Position numbers and translations under genes: made by a program. Positions 1-10,075 of a stretch of DNA of 64,000 bases are shown in pieces. The notes beneath the pieces were generated by a model. The model was not told the DNA's origin. It saw nothing but the letters and a program-made list of their open reading frames with translations, and did no database searches. Source of the stretch: Caecitellus pseudoparvulus (Eukaryota; Bigyra: Bicosoecida); assembly GCA_965644315.1 (NCBI GenBank), contig CBFFRQ010000084.1:33480-97479 (forward strand), read 5' to 3'. Within the stretch, counting starts at the first letter, position 1. Every line of letters starts with the position of its first letter.

Positions 1-752
1 CGCCGCTTTGTCTGTGCCCTGGTGCTGTTCATCGTGGGGCTGGTGAGCACAGCATGCGTGACGCAGGGCGGGCACTGCTCCGCTCCCTGAGCCAGGCACC
101 TCCACGAGTCAACCCTCCCGCGGCACCTGCGCAGATCTTCTGCATCATTGGACTGGTCAAGGTTGAACTTGCATTCGGCATCGTCGGCATCATCGCTGTG
201 CTGCCAGGTACGCCAGGGGCGGAGTGAGCTGGCTGCCACGTTGCGCAAACGCAAGCGAAACGCCACACTCCCGCAGGAAGCTACCAGCTCTTCATCATCC
301 TGCAGACGGCCCGAGGCATCCGGGGCTACCGAGTGGAGGAAGTGTACGAACAAGTCGTCACAGAGGAGCGAGTGCCAGGTGGGGAGGACGTCGTGTACCA
401 CGACAAGCGCCCGAGCTTCATGGAGGATGACTTGGAGGCTGCCAGGTCAACGTCGGGCGGCGGCGGCGCTGGCCAGGCCGCCGCCGCCGCCGCCCAGCGG
501 CAGGGCGTGGCAGGGTGGGGCACGGCCCTGCCTGCTGGCTCCCGTGTCACCCGAGACACGACCCCAGGTCGCACAGAAGCCGCCCTCGCTGCCGCTGACG
601 CCCAGGGCATCGACCTGCAGCTGCAGGACTTCGGCGGCAGCACAGGCCAGCGCACCCCCCCTCGTGTGAGCTCGAGGGGGGCCCTCGCGACCCTCCCCCC
701 CGACGACGCAGACGACTTGGCCCTCGTCGACGACGACGCTTCCGTCGTCTGA
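1..752 (+). CDS. TMEM230/TMEM134-like (DUF872) membrane protein, 5' partial
   Basis: C-terminal part of a small two-helix membrane protein cut by the window edge. Exons read as 1-42, 135-207 and 277-752; introns are GT-AG (gtgagc...gcag and gtacgc...gcag) and phases agree. The joined frame gives a hydrophobic helix (RRFVCALVLFIVGL), a second one (IFCIIGLVKVELAFG...) and then LPGSYQLFIILQTARGIRGY. A 'PG-Y-L---A-RG-GY' end of the second helix is characteristic of the TMEM230/TMEM134 (DUF872) family, which acts in secretory and endosomal vesicle trafficking. The protein then runs into about 150 acidic, Ala/Gly-rich residues not usual for the family, ending in a DDADD...DDDASVV tail. The family is fairly sure; which member is not. 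The gene converges on the TBC gene, with about 60 bp between stops. Confidence 0.62.
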
Positions 753-810
753 GCGGCGCACGGCACCTCGCACACTCTGCTGAGAAATCGCTACGGCCAC
801 GTGTAGTGCC

Positions 811-3585
811 TCAGGCATCGCCACGCCACACACGCAGCAGGTGCTGGCGCCGGGCCTGCTCCTGTGCGCCCAGCACCTGCTGCAACTGCTCCTCCAGCGT
901 CCCACGAGCCACCAACAGCTCCTCCAAATGCAGCCGCACGTGCTCGTGGTGTCTGCGCGCCTTGGTGGCAGCCGCTGTCGCCACTTTTGCAGCGGCGGCG
1001 GCACCAGCCACAGCGGCGCTCATGTTCGCGACAGCGCGCTTGCCAGCCGCCACGTCCACGGCCCCGCCCTCTGAACCCTGCATCGTGCGCGCCTGCAGCT
1101 CTCGCACGAGGCTGTCACGCTTCACGACGGCGGCGGCAGCGGCGGCGTCGGCTGTGCTGCGGTCGGTAAGTGCGACCTCCTCTCGCCGCCGCGCCAGTTG
1201 CAGCTCGTGCTTCAGGGACTCGAGTTTTGTCATGATGGCATGTGCGTCGTCCATGCCTTCCTGCACCTGTGCTGCCAGCCACTGGGCCACGCTCTCCAGC
1301 TGCTCCTGGCTCAAGCACGGCTGCTCCAGTGACGCTGCAGAGACGGGTGCACTCTGCCGGGGGGCGGCCACGCACCAGCCACCAGGCGTGTCAGAGGTCG
1401 TCCTCAGCACACCATGCCCCCATTGAGCTACGGCGTGCAGAGGGGCCATGCCTGCTCCCACTTGGAGGGGTGGAAAGGGGGGCACTAGCGGATGCATGCT
1501 CGCCGCGAATTCCGCATCCATCACCACCTGTCGCGGCAACGGCGCAGTGATCACGGAGGGGCCCCCACCTGGTACCAGTGCAGAAAACCCAGCTGGGTGT
1601 GCCTGTTCCTGGGGCTGCCTGGGCTGTGGGGGGGTTTCCGCGGCCCACAGCTGGCTGCCCCACCCCGGCACCCACCCCTGCGCTGCTGACGCGGCAGCAG
1701 TCAGCGTTGACCCCACGACAGCCAACGAGTCACCCACGTAGGGCACATCCCACAAGTAACCCCCGATGGACTGAGCCAGGTTCGTCGCCGGGAGCAGGAC
1801 AGCGGACGTGTCCACGCCAAGGGGCGTGTCCAGCAAACTCCACGAGCTGGCGGGCCGACTCATGCGGCGCGGAGTGACTCCGCCACTTGTGGGCGTTGCT
1901 GCGGAAACTGGCGTGTCAATTTGTGCTGGCTGGTCTCTGCCTTGGCCTGCAGCCTGCAGCACCGTGTCCGGCAGCTCCCCTGGCGCTCGGGACAGACGTG
2001 GCACTTGGAACAGCACTGACGCGCGTCTGGCCGGGGTGGCGGGCCCAGAACCGCCGCTGGGCGAGTCATCCGACACGCCAGGTGGCCCAACTGGCTCAAG
2101 GGCTTCACCCTGTGGCACTTGCTGTAGGACCAGGTGTGTCTGCAGCGCCAGCAGCGCGCACTCCTCCTCCCACCCCTGCAGGTCGGCCTGCGACACGAGC
2201 TGGTCGCGCAGGGTCGCTGCGAAGCCCTGCGCGTCAAACAGCGGCGCAAAGGCGACCAAATCCTCCTCCCCCGACAATTCTTGCGCAGCTGCGAGGGTGG
2301 GGTACCCCACCACCGCCCGCCACCGCCGCATCCACGTGGACACGATCATCCCCGCCTCCCAGCCTGTGGGTGAATCGCCACCCCCCTCTTCGCCCTCGCT
2401 GGAGGCCCCAGGAGCTGGTCGCGACGGCTCCCAAGGGCACGTGCTGGACACGCTGAGTATGCCCGCAGAAAGGAGTCCGCGCCAACCGAGCAGGAACACC
2501 GCGTCCAGTGTTCGCAGCAGACTGGGCAGCGGCAGGGACGACGCCAGACAGGGAATGAGCGTGCCTGCAGCCAGCACCTCTGGGCGCATGGCGGTGGCAT
2601 CAGGGTCGAACAGCCAGGCGTGGGCCTCCGGGGCGCGCGCTTGCAGCGCCAACGCGAACACTTGGCCCAGCTCCAGAACACGTGACATGTGCCCGCTCCA
2701 CACCTGCGCAAAGCCCAAGTTAGCTGCCAGGTGGGCCAGCAGCTGAACAGCCGTGTAGACATGCTCAGCGCTGCACCACACCCGTGCAGGCGTGTGTCCC
2801 TGTCCAGTGGACAGCACGGTGTCCGGTGTGGGGTACCCTGCCGCCGCTGCCAGCAACGCAGCAGCGATGAAGTTCATGCCCTGGCAATACTGCACGCTGG
2901 CCTCTGCCACGTGGCGTGCAAAGGCATACAGAGTGAGGTACAGGCCCTCCACGCCAGTCAGACGCCCCTCCTGGTATGGTGCTGCCAGCCCCTCCTCTGA
3001 GCTGTCCGTGCCATCTTCCGCAGCGCCGCTGCCGTCCTCACGGAATACTGCTGCGATGGCAAACAAATCTGCCTGCGGCATGGTGCGACGCACATCCCGG
3101 TAGATGTGCCCCTCCAGCTCTGGAGAGTGGCTCAGACGCGACGAATACAGCGGTGGAAACTTGGAAGTGCGCCCTTTTGGACTCGCCTCCCCCCCTGCAG
3201 CAGACTCTGCGCCAGGGCTGCAGACATGTCCACGAAACGCCGCTGAAACGTCGCCTGCCTCCCGTGCCGCAAAGTACCCCTCGACGCAGCTCTTAGCCGC
3301 TGCAAGTCGGTCCTCGTGGCATGAAAGCGCGCCTGCACACATGTTCAGCCACCAGGTAGCTCGTTTGCGCGGACTGGGACCCACTAGCAGTGCACTCTCC
3401 ACCAACGCAGATCGACGGCTGGCTGCCGGCGCACTCTGCACTTGCACAGGCGGACAGGCCAGCGCTGCGGCTGAGAAGTCCTCTGCGGGCAGCCACGGCA
3501 CAAGGAGTGGCAGACAAGCTTCCAAGCCGTGCGTGCTGGGCGGGGGCAGGGGCGGCTCCCCCGCACTGCCTGCAGCGCTAGCCAT
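811..3585 (-). CDS. TBC-domain Rab GTPase-activating protein
   Basis: A 924-residue protein in one uninterrupted frame, starting at the ATG read from 3585. The TBC (Tre2/Bub2/Cdc16) domain occupies roughly residues 130-390. The arginine-finger motif appears as IYRDVRRTMPQAD and the glutamine-finger motif as YCQGMNFIAAAL, so both catalytic fingers of a dual-finger Rab GAP are present. The later TBC helices follow (LGFAQVWSGHMSRVLELGQ; TLDAVFLLGW). After the domain comes a long Pro/Gly/Ser-rich linker. The last 200 residues are a coiled coil rich in Gln, Glu and Arg (LESLKHELQLARRREEVAL and HLEELLVARGTLEEQLQQV). It should accelerate GTP hydrolysis on a Rab in endomembrane traffic; the target Rab cannot be read from sequence. 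It starts 423 bp from the divergent cornichon gene. No intron is needed. Confidence 0.85.
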   Translation of the reverse strand: MASAAGSAGEPPLPPPSTHGLEACLPLLVPWLPAEDFSAAALACPPVQVQSAPAASRRSALVESALLVGPSPRKRATWWLNMCAGALSCHEDRLAAAKSCVEGYFAAREAGDVSAAFRGHVCSPGAESAAGGEASPKGRTSKFPPLYSSRLSHSPELEGHIYRDVRRTMPQADLFAIAAVFREDGSGAAEDGTDSSEEGLAAPYQEGRLTGVEGLYLTLYAFARHVAEASVQYCQGMNFIAAALLAAAAGYPTPDTVLSTGQGHTPARVWCSAEHVYTAVQLLAHLAANLGFAQVWSGHMSRVLELGQVFALALQARAPEAHAWLFDPDATAMRPEVLAAGTLIPCLASSLPLPSLLRTLDAVFLLGWRGLLSAGILSVSSTCPWEPSRPAPGASSEGEEGGGDSPTGWEAGMIVSTWMRRWRAVVGYPTLAAAQELSGEEDLVAFAPLFDAQGFAATLRDQLVSQADLQGWEEECALLALQTHLVLQQVPQGEALEPVGPPGVSDDSPSGGSGPATPARRASVLFQVPRLSRAPGELPDTVLQAAGQGRDQPAQIDTPVSAATPTSGGVTPRRMSRPASSWSLLDTPLGVDTSAVLLPATNLAQSIGGYLWDVPYVGDSLAVVGSTLTAAASAAQGWVPGWGSQLWAAETPPQPRQPQEQAHPAGFSALVPGGGPSVITAPLPRQVVMDAEFAASMHPLVPPFPPLQVGAGMAPLHAVAQWGHGVLRTTSDTPGGWCVAAPRQSAPVSAASLEQPCLSQEQLESVAQWLAAQVQEGMDDAHAIMTKLESLKHELQLARRREEVALTDRSTADAAAAAAVVKRDSLVRELQARTMQGSEGGAVDVAAGKRAVANMSAAVAGAAAAAKVATAAATKARRHHEHVRLHLEELLVARGTLEEQLQQVLGAQEQARRQHLLRVWRGDA

Positions 3586-4008
3586 GGCGTGTCGCCAGCC
3601 CGCTTGGTTGACTCGCGCAATACCGTGAGGTCTGGGGCCGAGTCACTGAGCAGCAATGCTAGCAAGCACGTGCTTGGTTTCTTGGCATTCTGCTGTGCTG
3701 CCTTTCTGCCGGTGAAGTGCAGACGTAGTGAAATCTGAGCTAGATCCCAGAGCAACAAAAGCTGTAGTTCTGTAGAAACGTTCTACCAGCGGAGACGACA
3801 TTGTGGCAGATAACTCGGCCATTCAGCACCACGCACATTTTACACCCCACGTCGGACCCCCTCGCCAGCCCCTGCTCCCCCACCAGTCCCTACCACCGCA
3901 GACATCCGCCTTCGTAGTTCAGGGCGAGTCTCCACCTGAAGCTGACGTAGCCCCCTGTGCTGCACCAGCTGGGTTCCGGACCAGGCGTCGGAAGCACAAG
4001 GGGTCCAG
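3586..4008. promoter_or_regulatory. Divergent intergenic region (TBC gene / cornichon gene)
   Basis: 423 bp between two start codons pointing away from each other, so both promoters must lie here. I see no TATA box and no long reading frame that resembles a protein. The sequence is less GC-rich around 3720-3850 than in the flanking genes. Confidence 0.5.
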
Positions 4009-4699
4009 GTGGCAGAGACGACAGCCATGATTTTCTCGACCATTGCCGATGCTGTGCTGTTCGCACTGGCCATCTTCTGCTTCGTCATGTGCTTCTTCTC
4101 CCGAGTGTATTTGGTGCGGCCAGGCCGCCACACACCAGCTGCCTCCTGCGCTCCATGGCGATGCCCTCTCCCCCACAGTACACTCAATTTGAGGACTGTC
4201 TGAAGGACTATGTCAATGAAGGGTCTTTCCTCAGGGAGGTCAAGTTCATCATCTGTAAGGAGCTTGTACAGCTTGCAACGTTTCGGCCGCGTTTCGGTCC
4301 TCCACTCCGGCAAACCCTCGCCCCCCCATCACAGTGTTCGAGCATGGGTGCGCTCTGGTTGGAACAGCACTGTGCCTGCTCTGTGGGCACTACCTGTCGG
4401 GTCTGTTTGGCGTCATCCTGTGCCTGGTACACCTGGATGAGTGGCGTCGCGGGAGGGCCACACTGGGCGTCATGACGCTGCGCAGCAAGAACCTGGCGAA
4501 AGAGACGCGCCTGTACATCTACGTCAAGATCGCTGCTTACTGTGTCCTCATGCTGTGGTTGTGTCTGTCTCTGTACTCCAGCCTGTGGCAGTTCCTGGAC
4601 GAGAATCCTTCCCACGTGCTGAACCTGTTTCGGTACTGGGTGCCGTTTGCACACCACGTGGAGATCATTAAAAACATCGCCGGGTACCGGCACCCATGA
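4009..4699 (+). CDS. Cornichon family ER cargo receptor (Erv14-like)
   Basis: Three exons, 4009-4113, 4179-4254 and 4335-4699, give about 181 residues. The introns are gtgcgg...cacag (65 nt) and gtaagg...cacag (80 nt). The first exon encodes a transmembrane helix (DAVLFALAIFCFVMCFFSRV). Exon 2 gives YTQFEDCLKDYVNEGSFLRE, resembling the conserved cornichon stretch after helix 1 (D-x-x-x-DY-N). Exon 3 contributes FEHGCALVGTALCLLCGHY, a further helix with DEWRRGRATLGVMTLRSK, and the last helix AAYCVLMLWLCLSLYSSLW. Cornichons export selected membrane proteins from the ER in COPII vesicles. A second ATG at 4027 could be the true start. The family is divergent here but topology, length and the exon 2 motif agree. 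It is followed 156 bp downstream by the HYLS1-like gene on the same strand. Confidence 0.72.
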
Positions 4700-4855
4700 G
4701 GGTGCAGCAGGTGGGAACTGGCGCACTGCGCCCCTCTTTGCGTGGCTCATGTTGGGCATGTGCAGTGGCCCGCCGTGGTCACTTCCCAACATCCGCACTC
4801 TGCGCCACGCCAACGCACCGTCCGGTACTGCACGGTATGCACGACGGCATGCACC

Positions 4856-7060
4856 ATGTCGGGCTTGGCCCCCAATGCATCTGTCTTGCTGGAGCTGTCA
4901 GAGAGCTCCGGCAGCCTCAGCGACGGCACACCCCACGCCAGTCCTGAGGCGGTGGATGCGCTGCTGGGAGCCAGCCACGGCACATGGGCCAGCGCCGGCT
5001 ACGTTTCGGAAGCGCCGAGTGTTTCGGCGCTAGAACTGCTCCAGAGCGGGACATCTGAGGGCGAATTTGTGCCTGGCCTGCAAACAGGTGTGGACCTGTC
5101 CGACAGTGTCGCGCAGCACTTGAGTTTCGGCGGTGTCAGCGATGGCTCCGGCACTGCACGCCGTAGCTTGGGCGGCCGTCGAGTGGCCGAGGATGAGGCG
5201 CATGACAGCGCCGGAAGCTCCAGGTCAGAGGAGGAAGAGGAGATACACGTTCCAGATTTGCGCACGACAGCACTGCTGGTGCCGTCCACGTCGCGCTCTG
5301 CCTCTGCACGCCGACCTGCGTCAACGGCAGTGCACAACGGCAGCCAGCCTCCCGCACGACAGCCGCTGCCGGCTTCCCTCGACGACTCCATCACCCAAGC
5401 CGCCCATGCCGCTGTCTCTGCGCTGGATGAGAGCTTGGATGGCATTGACCTTCCCATGCTGCGCACTGTGGCACTGTCCGTGCCGGGCCAAGTGTCCAGT
5501 GCAGTGCAGAAGCCTGCCGCTGCCAACGCTGCTGCCGCACAGAGCAGGTCAAGTCAAGGCATGCCAGAGCCTGCCCAGCAGCATGCACCAGCGGCGCTTG
5601 CAGCGCTGCACAGCCCCATTCAGGCAGCAGGTGATACGTCTGCGTTGAGCTCTGCCGACGTTTCAGCGGCGTGGGTGCAGCAGCCGGCACACGACCACCT
5701 CCTGCGGCCTCGCGTGCCAGCGCACACGCCCCTCACAAACCAGGCAGTGCAGGCATTCGCTAGCCCCTGGCAGGCGCCCTCTGCCGCCTCCGCTCCGGCG
5801 CAGCGGCAGGCTTCCCCTGCGCGTGGGGCTCGGCGTGTGAAACGCGCCAGCGGCAAGGCTGCCCCCCTGCCTCACCGCCGTCGAGTGCGTGGAGGCGCCC
5901 CACACCCGGGCGAAAGGCCTGCTGAGGGGAAGAAGTCTAAAGCAAGAGCCTTCCGTCGGAAAAAGACGAAACGCACCAGGAGGCCTGTCAGCCGCGCAGC
6001 TCCGGCGGAAGACGTGGGGCAAGTGAGTGACTCCGGCAGCAGGGGCACGGCACCCCTGCGTCACGCTGGTGCGTTTGCGGAGAAGGTGCTGCAGACCGCT
6101 GCAGCTGGCACGCCCTCCCGTGCATCTGTGCAAAGCCACTCGTCACGCGCCACAAGCCAGCGTCGCAGGCGGGTGGCAGGGGGCCAGAAACCGCACACGA
6201 AACGCCGACGGCGCAAAAAGCAACACCGCCGGCCCAGCACAGGAGCACCACCGCACGACAACGCACAGCCACCGTTCATGCAGTCTGGTCGGCCGCCCAT
6301 CCCCGCTGTTGCCACTTTCCCCGCCCACCTGCCCCCCCCTGTGCCGCAGTACGACAGTGACGCGTCAGGGGGCGGGCCGTCGGGTGCGGCATTTGACGCG
6401 ACGCTGGAGAGCATGGATGCCTGGCTGGCGGCAGCCACAGGGGACGCCTCGTTCATGACGGCATCTTCAGTGCGCCAGGGCACCCCACACAGCCTGTATG
6501 CACCCGGTATCTTCCCATCCGCCGCGCCGCCCATCCCCGTCGCATATGCGAGCCCCACGCGAGCCCTGGACGAGTCAGCACACTTCCAGCCATCAGACGC
6601 CGCCTCGCCACTGCCCAGATCACGCCAAGCAGCCCAGAACACATCATCCATCCTGCAAACCTCTCAACATGCCGCTCCATCGGCATACCCACCAGTGGCA
6701 GTGCCTGCAACAGCTCCGCTGGCTGGCGTTCCGCCACCCCCCCCGCAGCCCACACGCCGGCGCGTCAGTGCAGCTGAAGGCAGGCGCCGTGCTGCAGAGC
6801 GAGTGCGCGCATCTCGCAAGAGTCAGCCCCGTCGCAGCGACCCCGTCGCGCGCCACCGGCAACTGCAAGCGCAGTGGGCGAGTCAGACCTTCGGCAGTGA
6901 CGCCAACCGCCGCCGTGCTGCGCTGCAGGCGAAACGCACAGTGCAGGCGAAAGGCCGCCCGACACACAGCAGGCGGGTGGATCAGGATGCCACAGCACAC
7001 CTGCACCCCAGCGGCGACGTGCCCCAGGGTGGTCGAGGCCTCATGGCGCCATGGGTGTAG
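4856..7060 (+). CDS. HYLS1-like basic, disordered protein (possible centriole/cilium protein)
   Basis: A single frame of about 734 residues from the ATG at 4856 (an in-frame frame extends to 4742). Most of it is low-complexity and disordered, with basic clusters such as RRRKKQHRRP and KSKARAFRRKKTKRTRR. Near the C-terminus RRSDPVARHRQLQAQWASQ resembles the HYLS1 C-terminal signature, a DPVA-(R/K)-Y stretch followed by a conserved W in the HYLS1 family of centriole proteins needed for cilium formation. The N-terminal half carries three related short motifs: EFVPGLQTGVDLS, IHVPDLRTTALLVP and IDLPMLRTVALSVP. Family assignment rests on the C-terminal motif only, so it is tentative. It converges on the SUMO protease gene with 50 bp between stop codons. 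Confidence 0.45.
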   Translation: MSGLAPNASVLLELSESSGSLSDGTPHASPEAVDALLGASHGTWASAGYVSEAPSVSALELLQSGTSEGEFVPGLQTGVDLSDSVAQHLSFGGVSDGSGTARRSLGGRRVAEDEAHDSAGSSRSEEEEEIHVPDLRTTALLVPSTSRSASARRPASTAVHNGSQPPARQPLPASLDDSITQAAHAAVSALDESLDGIDLPMLRTVALSVPGQVSSAVQKPAAANAAAAQSRSSQGMPEPAQQHAPAALAALHSPIQAAGDTSALSSADVSAAWVQQPAHDHLLRPRVPAHTPLTNQAVQAFASPWQAPSAASAPAQRQASPARGARRVKRASGKAAPLPHRRRVRGGAPHPGERPAEGKKSKARAFRRKKTKRTRRPVSRAAPAEDVGQVSDSGSRGTAPLRHAGAFAEKVLQTAAAGTPSRASVQSHSSRATSQRRRRVAGGQKPHTKRRRRKKQHRRPSTGAPPHDNAQPPFMQSGRPPIPAVATFPAHLPPPVPQYDSDASGGGPSGAAFDATLESMDAWLAAATGDASFMTASSVRQGTPHSLYAPGIFPSAAPPIPVAYASPTRALDESAHFQPSDAASPLPRSRQAAQNTSSILQTSQHAAPSAYPPVAVPATAPLAGVPPPPPQPTRRRVSAAEGRRRAAERVRASRKSQPRRSDPVARHRQLQAQWASQTFGSDANRRRAALQAKRTVQAKGRPTHSRRVDQDATAHLHPSGDVPQGGRGLMAPWV

Positions 7061-7110
7061 GCGTTTCTTTGGGAGCAGCTTGCTGCGGTGTGGTGTGCGC
7101 AGGGCGTGCA

Positions 7111-9935
7111 TTAGTCTGACAATTCAATGGCGCTCCCTGCGTCCTGCATCATGGGGTCACCCCACGCGTCGCTGTCCTCGCCGCTCGAACCGCTGCCGTC
7201 GTCACTGGCACTCCGCGCTGCCTGGGCTTCCAGCAGGCGCTGCACTGCACCACCCACCGGCCCAGCCTTGGGACGCGGCAGGGTCTCCACCAAGTACTCC
7301 TCCCACCCTTGCCGCGTCCCGTCGCGCTCAGTACCTTGTGCGAAGAAGGCCAGGGCCATGCGCAGGCGCAGGTACGTGATGTGTTCTTGGGAGAACTGCC
7401 GCGGCAGAAACGCCTCCTCGCCCTGTGCCAGCGAGGCTGCGATGAGCGTTGCAAACACACCACAGTCATACCCGTTCTCTTGCTGGGGCACAGCACTGAT
7501 GGGCGCCGCAGTGACGGTCCATGTGCTGGTGTCCACTGCACCTGTGTCGCCCAGTTGCCGAGCCGTTTCATCCGCCACCCATCGCTGCAACGCGCGCATT
7601 TCGCCGACATGAGCCCCCCGCAGCCCGCCACTGGACATGCTGTCAAAATGCAAGACACAGGCAGCGTCCAGGTCCACCAGGGCTGCGGTCCAGTGCATGT
7701 TGGCAGTGTTGATGGGCACGACTATTCGCCGCACATCGTGCATGCTCACACTGCCCTTGCGGGGCTTCCCTGACCCCGGCCGGGTCTTGTACATCCACTT
7801 GGCCACACGGGAATGGTCGTACACGCCGTTTTCCCACAGCATGGACAGGAAATTCATGTTGGGCACCCATGTGCCGGGGGCGGCCGCCTGCCCCGCCTCC
7901 TTGAAATGCGCCAGACGACTGTTCACAAGTTCATCGTTCAGCCACTGCCCCGGACGCAGCCGGGCCAGGTCAGCCACAGTCACAGGCAAGTTACCGCACC
8001 GCGACAGGCCTGCAGTGGGGGGGAGGGCGGGGTGCCACATGCCGGCCAGCACGGCGGCATCCCGCCAAGCCAGCGGAAACGCCTCCAAACCACTGGGTCC
8101 ACTGGGATCCCCGCCCAGCACGGGCGGGGGCACCAGCTCCTCGTCTGCGTTCCGGAACAGGCGAAGCAGCCACCCCCATGCTGCGTTGCGCTGTGACTGG
8201 GAGGGCGGCGTGGAGTCACCCCAGGTTGCACAGTGACTGTGCAGTGGGGGCGGCGTCGAAACGCACGACACCGCTTCTGCCCACACACCCAGAGGCACTG
8301 CACCCGGAACACACAGAACACCCCCTTCACCATCTTCGTACCGTCCTGGGCCCACGCTGCTGCCCACAGCCCCCACAGCCTCCAGCACAGCGGTGCTGCG
8401 GTGTGACCCCCCCTGCACACCCTTTGCGAGGGCCCCTAGGACTCTGTCCAGGGGGGGTAGTCGCGGCAGCTGTGGCTGTGTCAAGAGCTCCAGGAACTCC
8501 ACACACGCGGTCGCAGGCTGGGAGCTGCGACATGCCGCTGCAGCGTGGGCGGCGAGCGGCCACAGGCGGCCCACCCAGCACCCGGGCTTGTCAGGCGCCG
8601 AGGCGTCTGGTGCGTTCATGAGACGGGGAATGTCCTGAACGTGTACGCCCAGCAGCACAGCCCACGCCGCTTGGGGTGTGAGGGGGGGGCTCGCAGGCGA
8701 CACACGCACACCCACACTGTCAACGTACGCCGCAGCCTCGCTAGAGAGGGAGAGGGGGGTGGCACCCCCCCCCGCACCTGCCAACGCAGGGGGGGGTGCG
8801 AGGGGTGTCGAGGGGGGGTTCGAAACCTCGGCACTGTGGAGGGAGGCGGAGGGGGGGCTCTGGCTGCGCAGGCCCCCCCCCCCTCCTCCTCCTCATCCGG
8901 CACAGTCACCACGCTGCCGGCACCCCCTCCTGTGCCCGCGGCGCCAGCTGACGCCAGCGCCGTATTACGCAGCACCTCCCCCTCCCACACCTCCCGCTTC
9001 TGCTGCTGGATGTGGTGGTGTAGTGCGCCCCGCTCTGCCGCCCCCCTCCCCCCCCCCACGAGAGACGCACTCAACAGCTCACGCACATACCTGGACAGGT
9101 TGGCGTGACTGCCATCCCACCTGACACCCGTACCCCCCCCTGTCCCCCCCTGGGCCCCTGCTGAGTGCGGTACGGATACCGGCACCGCATGTGGCGCTGC
9201 TTGAGGCGCAGGCCCCCCAGCAGAGAGAAGGGGGGCGCCTGCACCCCCTGGAACCACCTGAGACACAGTCTGTGGTGTAGGTGCGGCCTTGGCGGCCTCC
9301 CGTTTGCGGCGCTGGGCGGCCTTGCGGGCCATGGCTACCAACATGCCTGGACTGCCAACAGGTCGCTTCGCGCCGCTTTGGCGATTGAGCATGCCACGCC
9401 CACGGCGCAGCCTGACCTGTGGAAACGGCTGCCGAATACGAGGCGGACCTCTCGAGTGCGTTACCGGCAGGGGAAGATCGTGGGCGACCTGCTGGGCTGG
9501 GAAAGCGGGCTGAGGCGCCGGCGGGTGGACTTCAATTTCCGCACCAAACCCCGCGCCCGCAACACTATCTTCCCCCGCCCCACGATCGAACCTGCCCGTG
9601 CCACGCAAAGATCCAGCCCTCCAGGACTGCGCAACAATGCTGGCGCCTGTCGTCGCCAAGCTGGGCTTGCTCTGCAGATGGATCGGGTGGCCAAGCGTTT
9701 GAGGCGTCAAGCCGTGTAGCGTGGCTTTTGTAGCGCCGCTCACGGGGTGCAAGCCAGCCTGCCCAGCCACGTCCGCGTCGCCCCCTGCCCCCCCCTGCAT
9801 GATTCTGGGCCGCTTCACCACCCCGCTCGGCGCCACTGCCGTGTCGGCCGTCTGTTGGGCACCTTGCCTGGCTCGCTTGCGGTGGCCAGGCGAGCAGCCC
9901 AACGCAGCCAGCCAGCTGGACAGCTGCAGAGCCAT
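7111..9935 (-). CDS. Ulp1-type SUMO protease (C48 peptidase)
   Basis: A cysteine protease that should process SUMO or remove it from proteins. The C48 domain fills roughly the last 270 residues. All catalytic elements are visible: His in NMHWTAALVDLD, Asp in VLHFDSMSSG, and the Gln/Cys pair in PQQENGYDCGVFATL (approximately His719, Asp736, Gln790 and Cys796 of the joined protein). The substrate-groove sequence PGQWLNDELVN is also present. I join exon 9935-8827 to exon 8740-7111 through an 86-nt intron with a gtttcg donor and ctag acceptor; phases match and give about 912 residues. That intron lies in C/G homopolymer tracts, so the junction is the least certain part. The N-terminal half is a disordered extension with a basic patch (GHRKRARQGAQ) and a stretch rich in Gly/Ala. 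Start chosen at MALQLSSWLAALG; an upstream in-frame ATG exists at 9992. Confidence 0.85.
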
Positions 9936-10075
9936 GTCAGGCGGGAGCTTGCAAAGCCCTCCGGTATGCAGTGCCAAGCAGCAGGGGCGCACTGGCCAGC
10001 ACCGCCCAGTTGTGTGCGTGGTGCATTGTGGCGCGGTGCGGAAACTGCGTGGCTCCCTGCGTTGGGTGAGCGCCC

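Noticed and set aside
1808-2746. 312-codon plus-strand frame over the TBC gene
   Set aside because: Antisense to a clear TBC domain; sequence is compositional.
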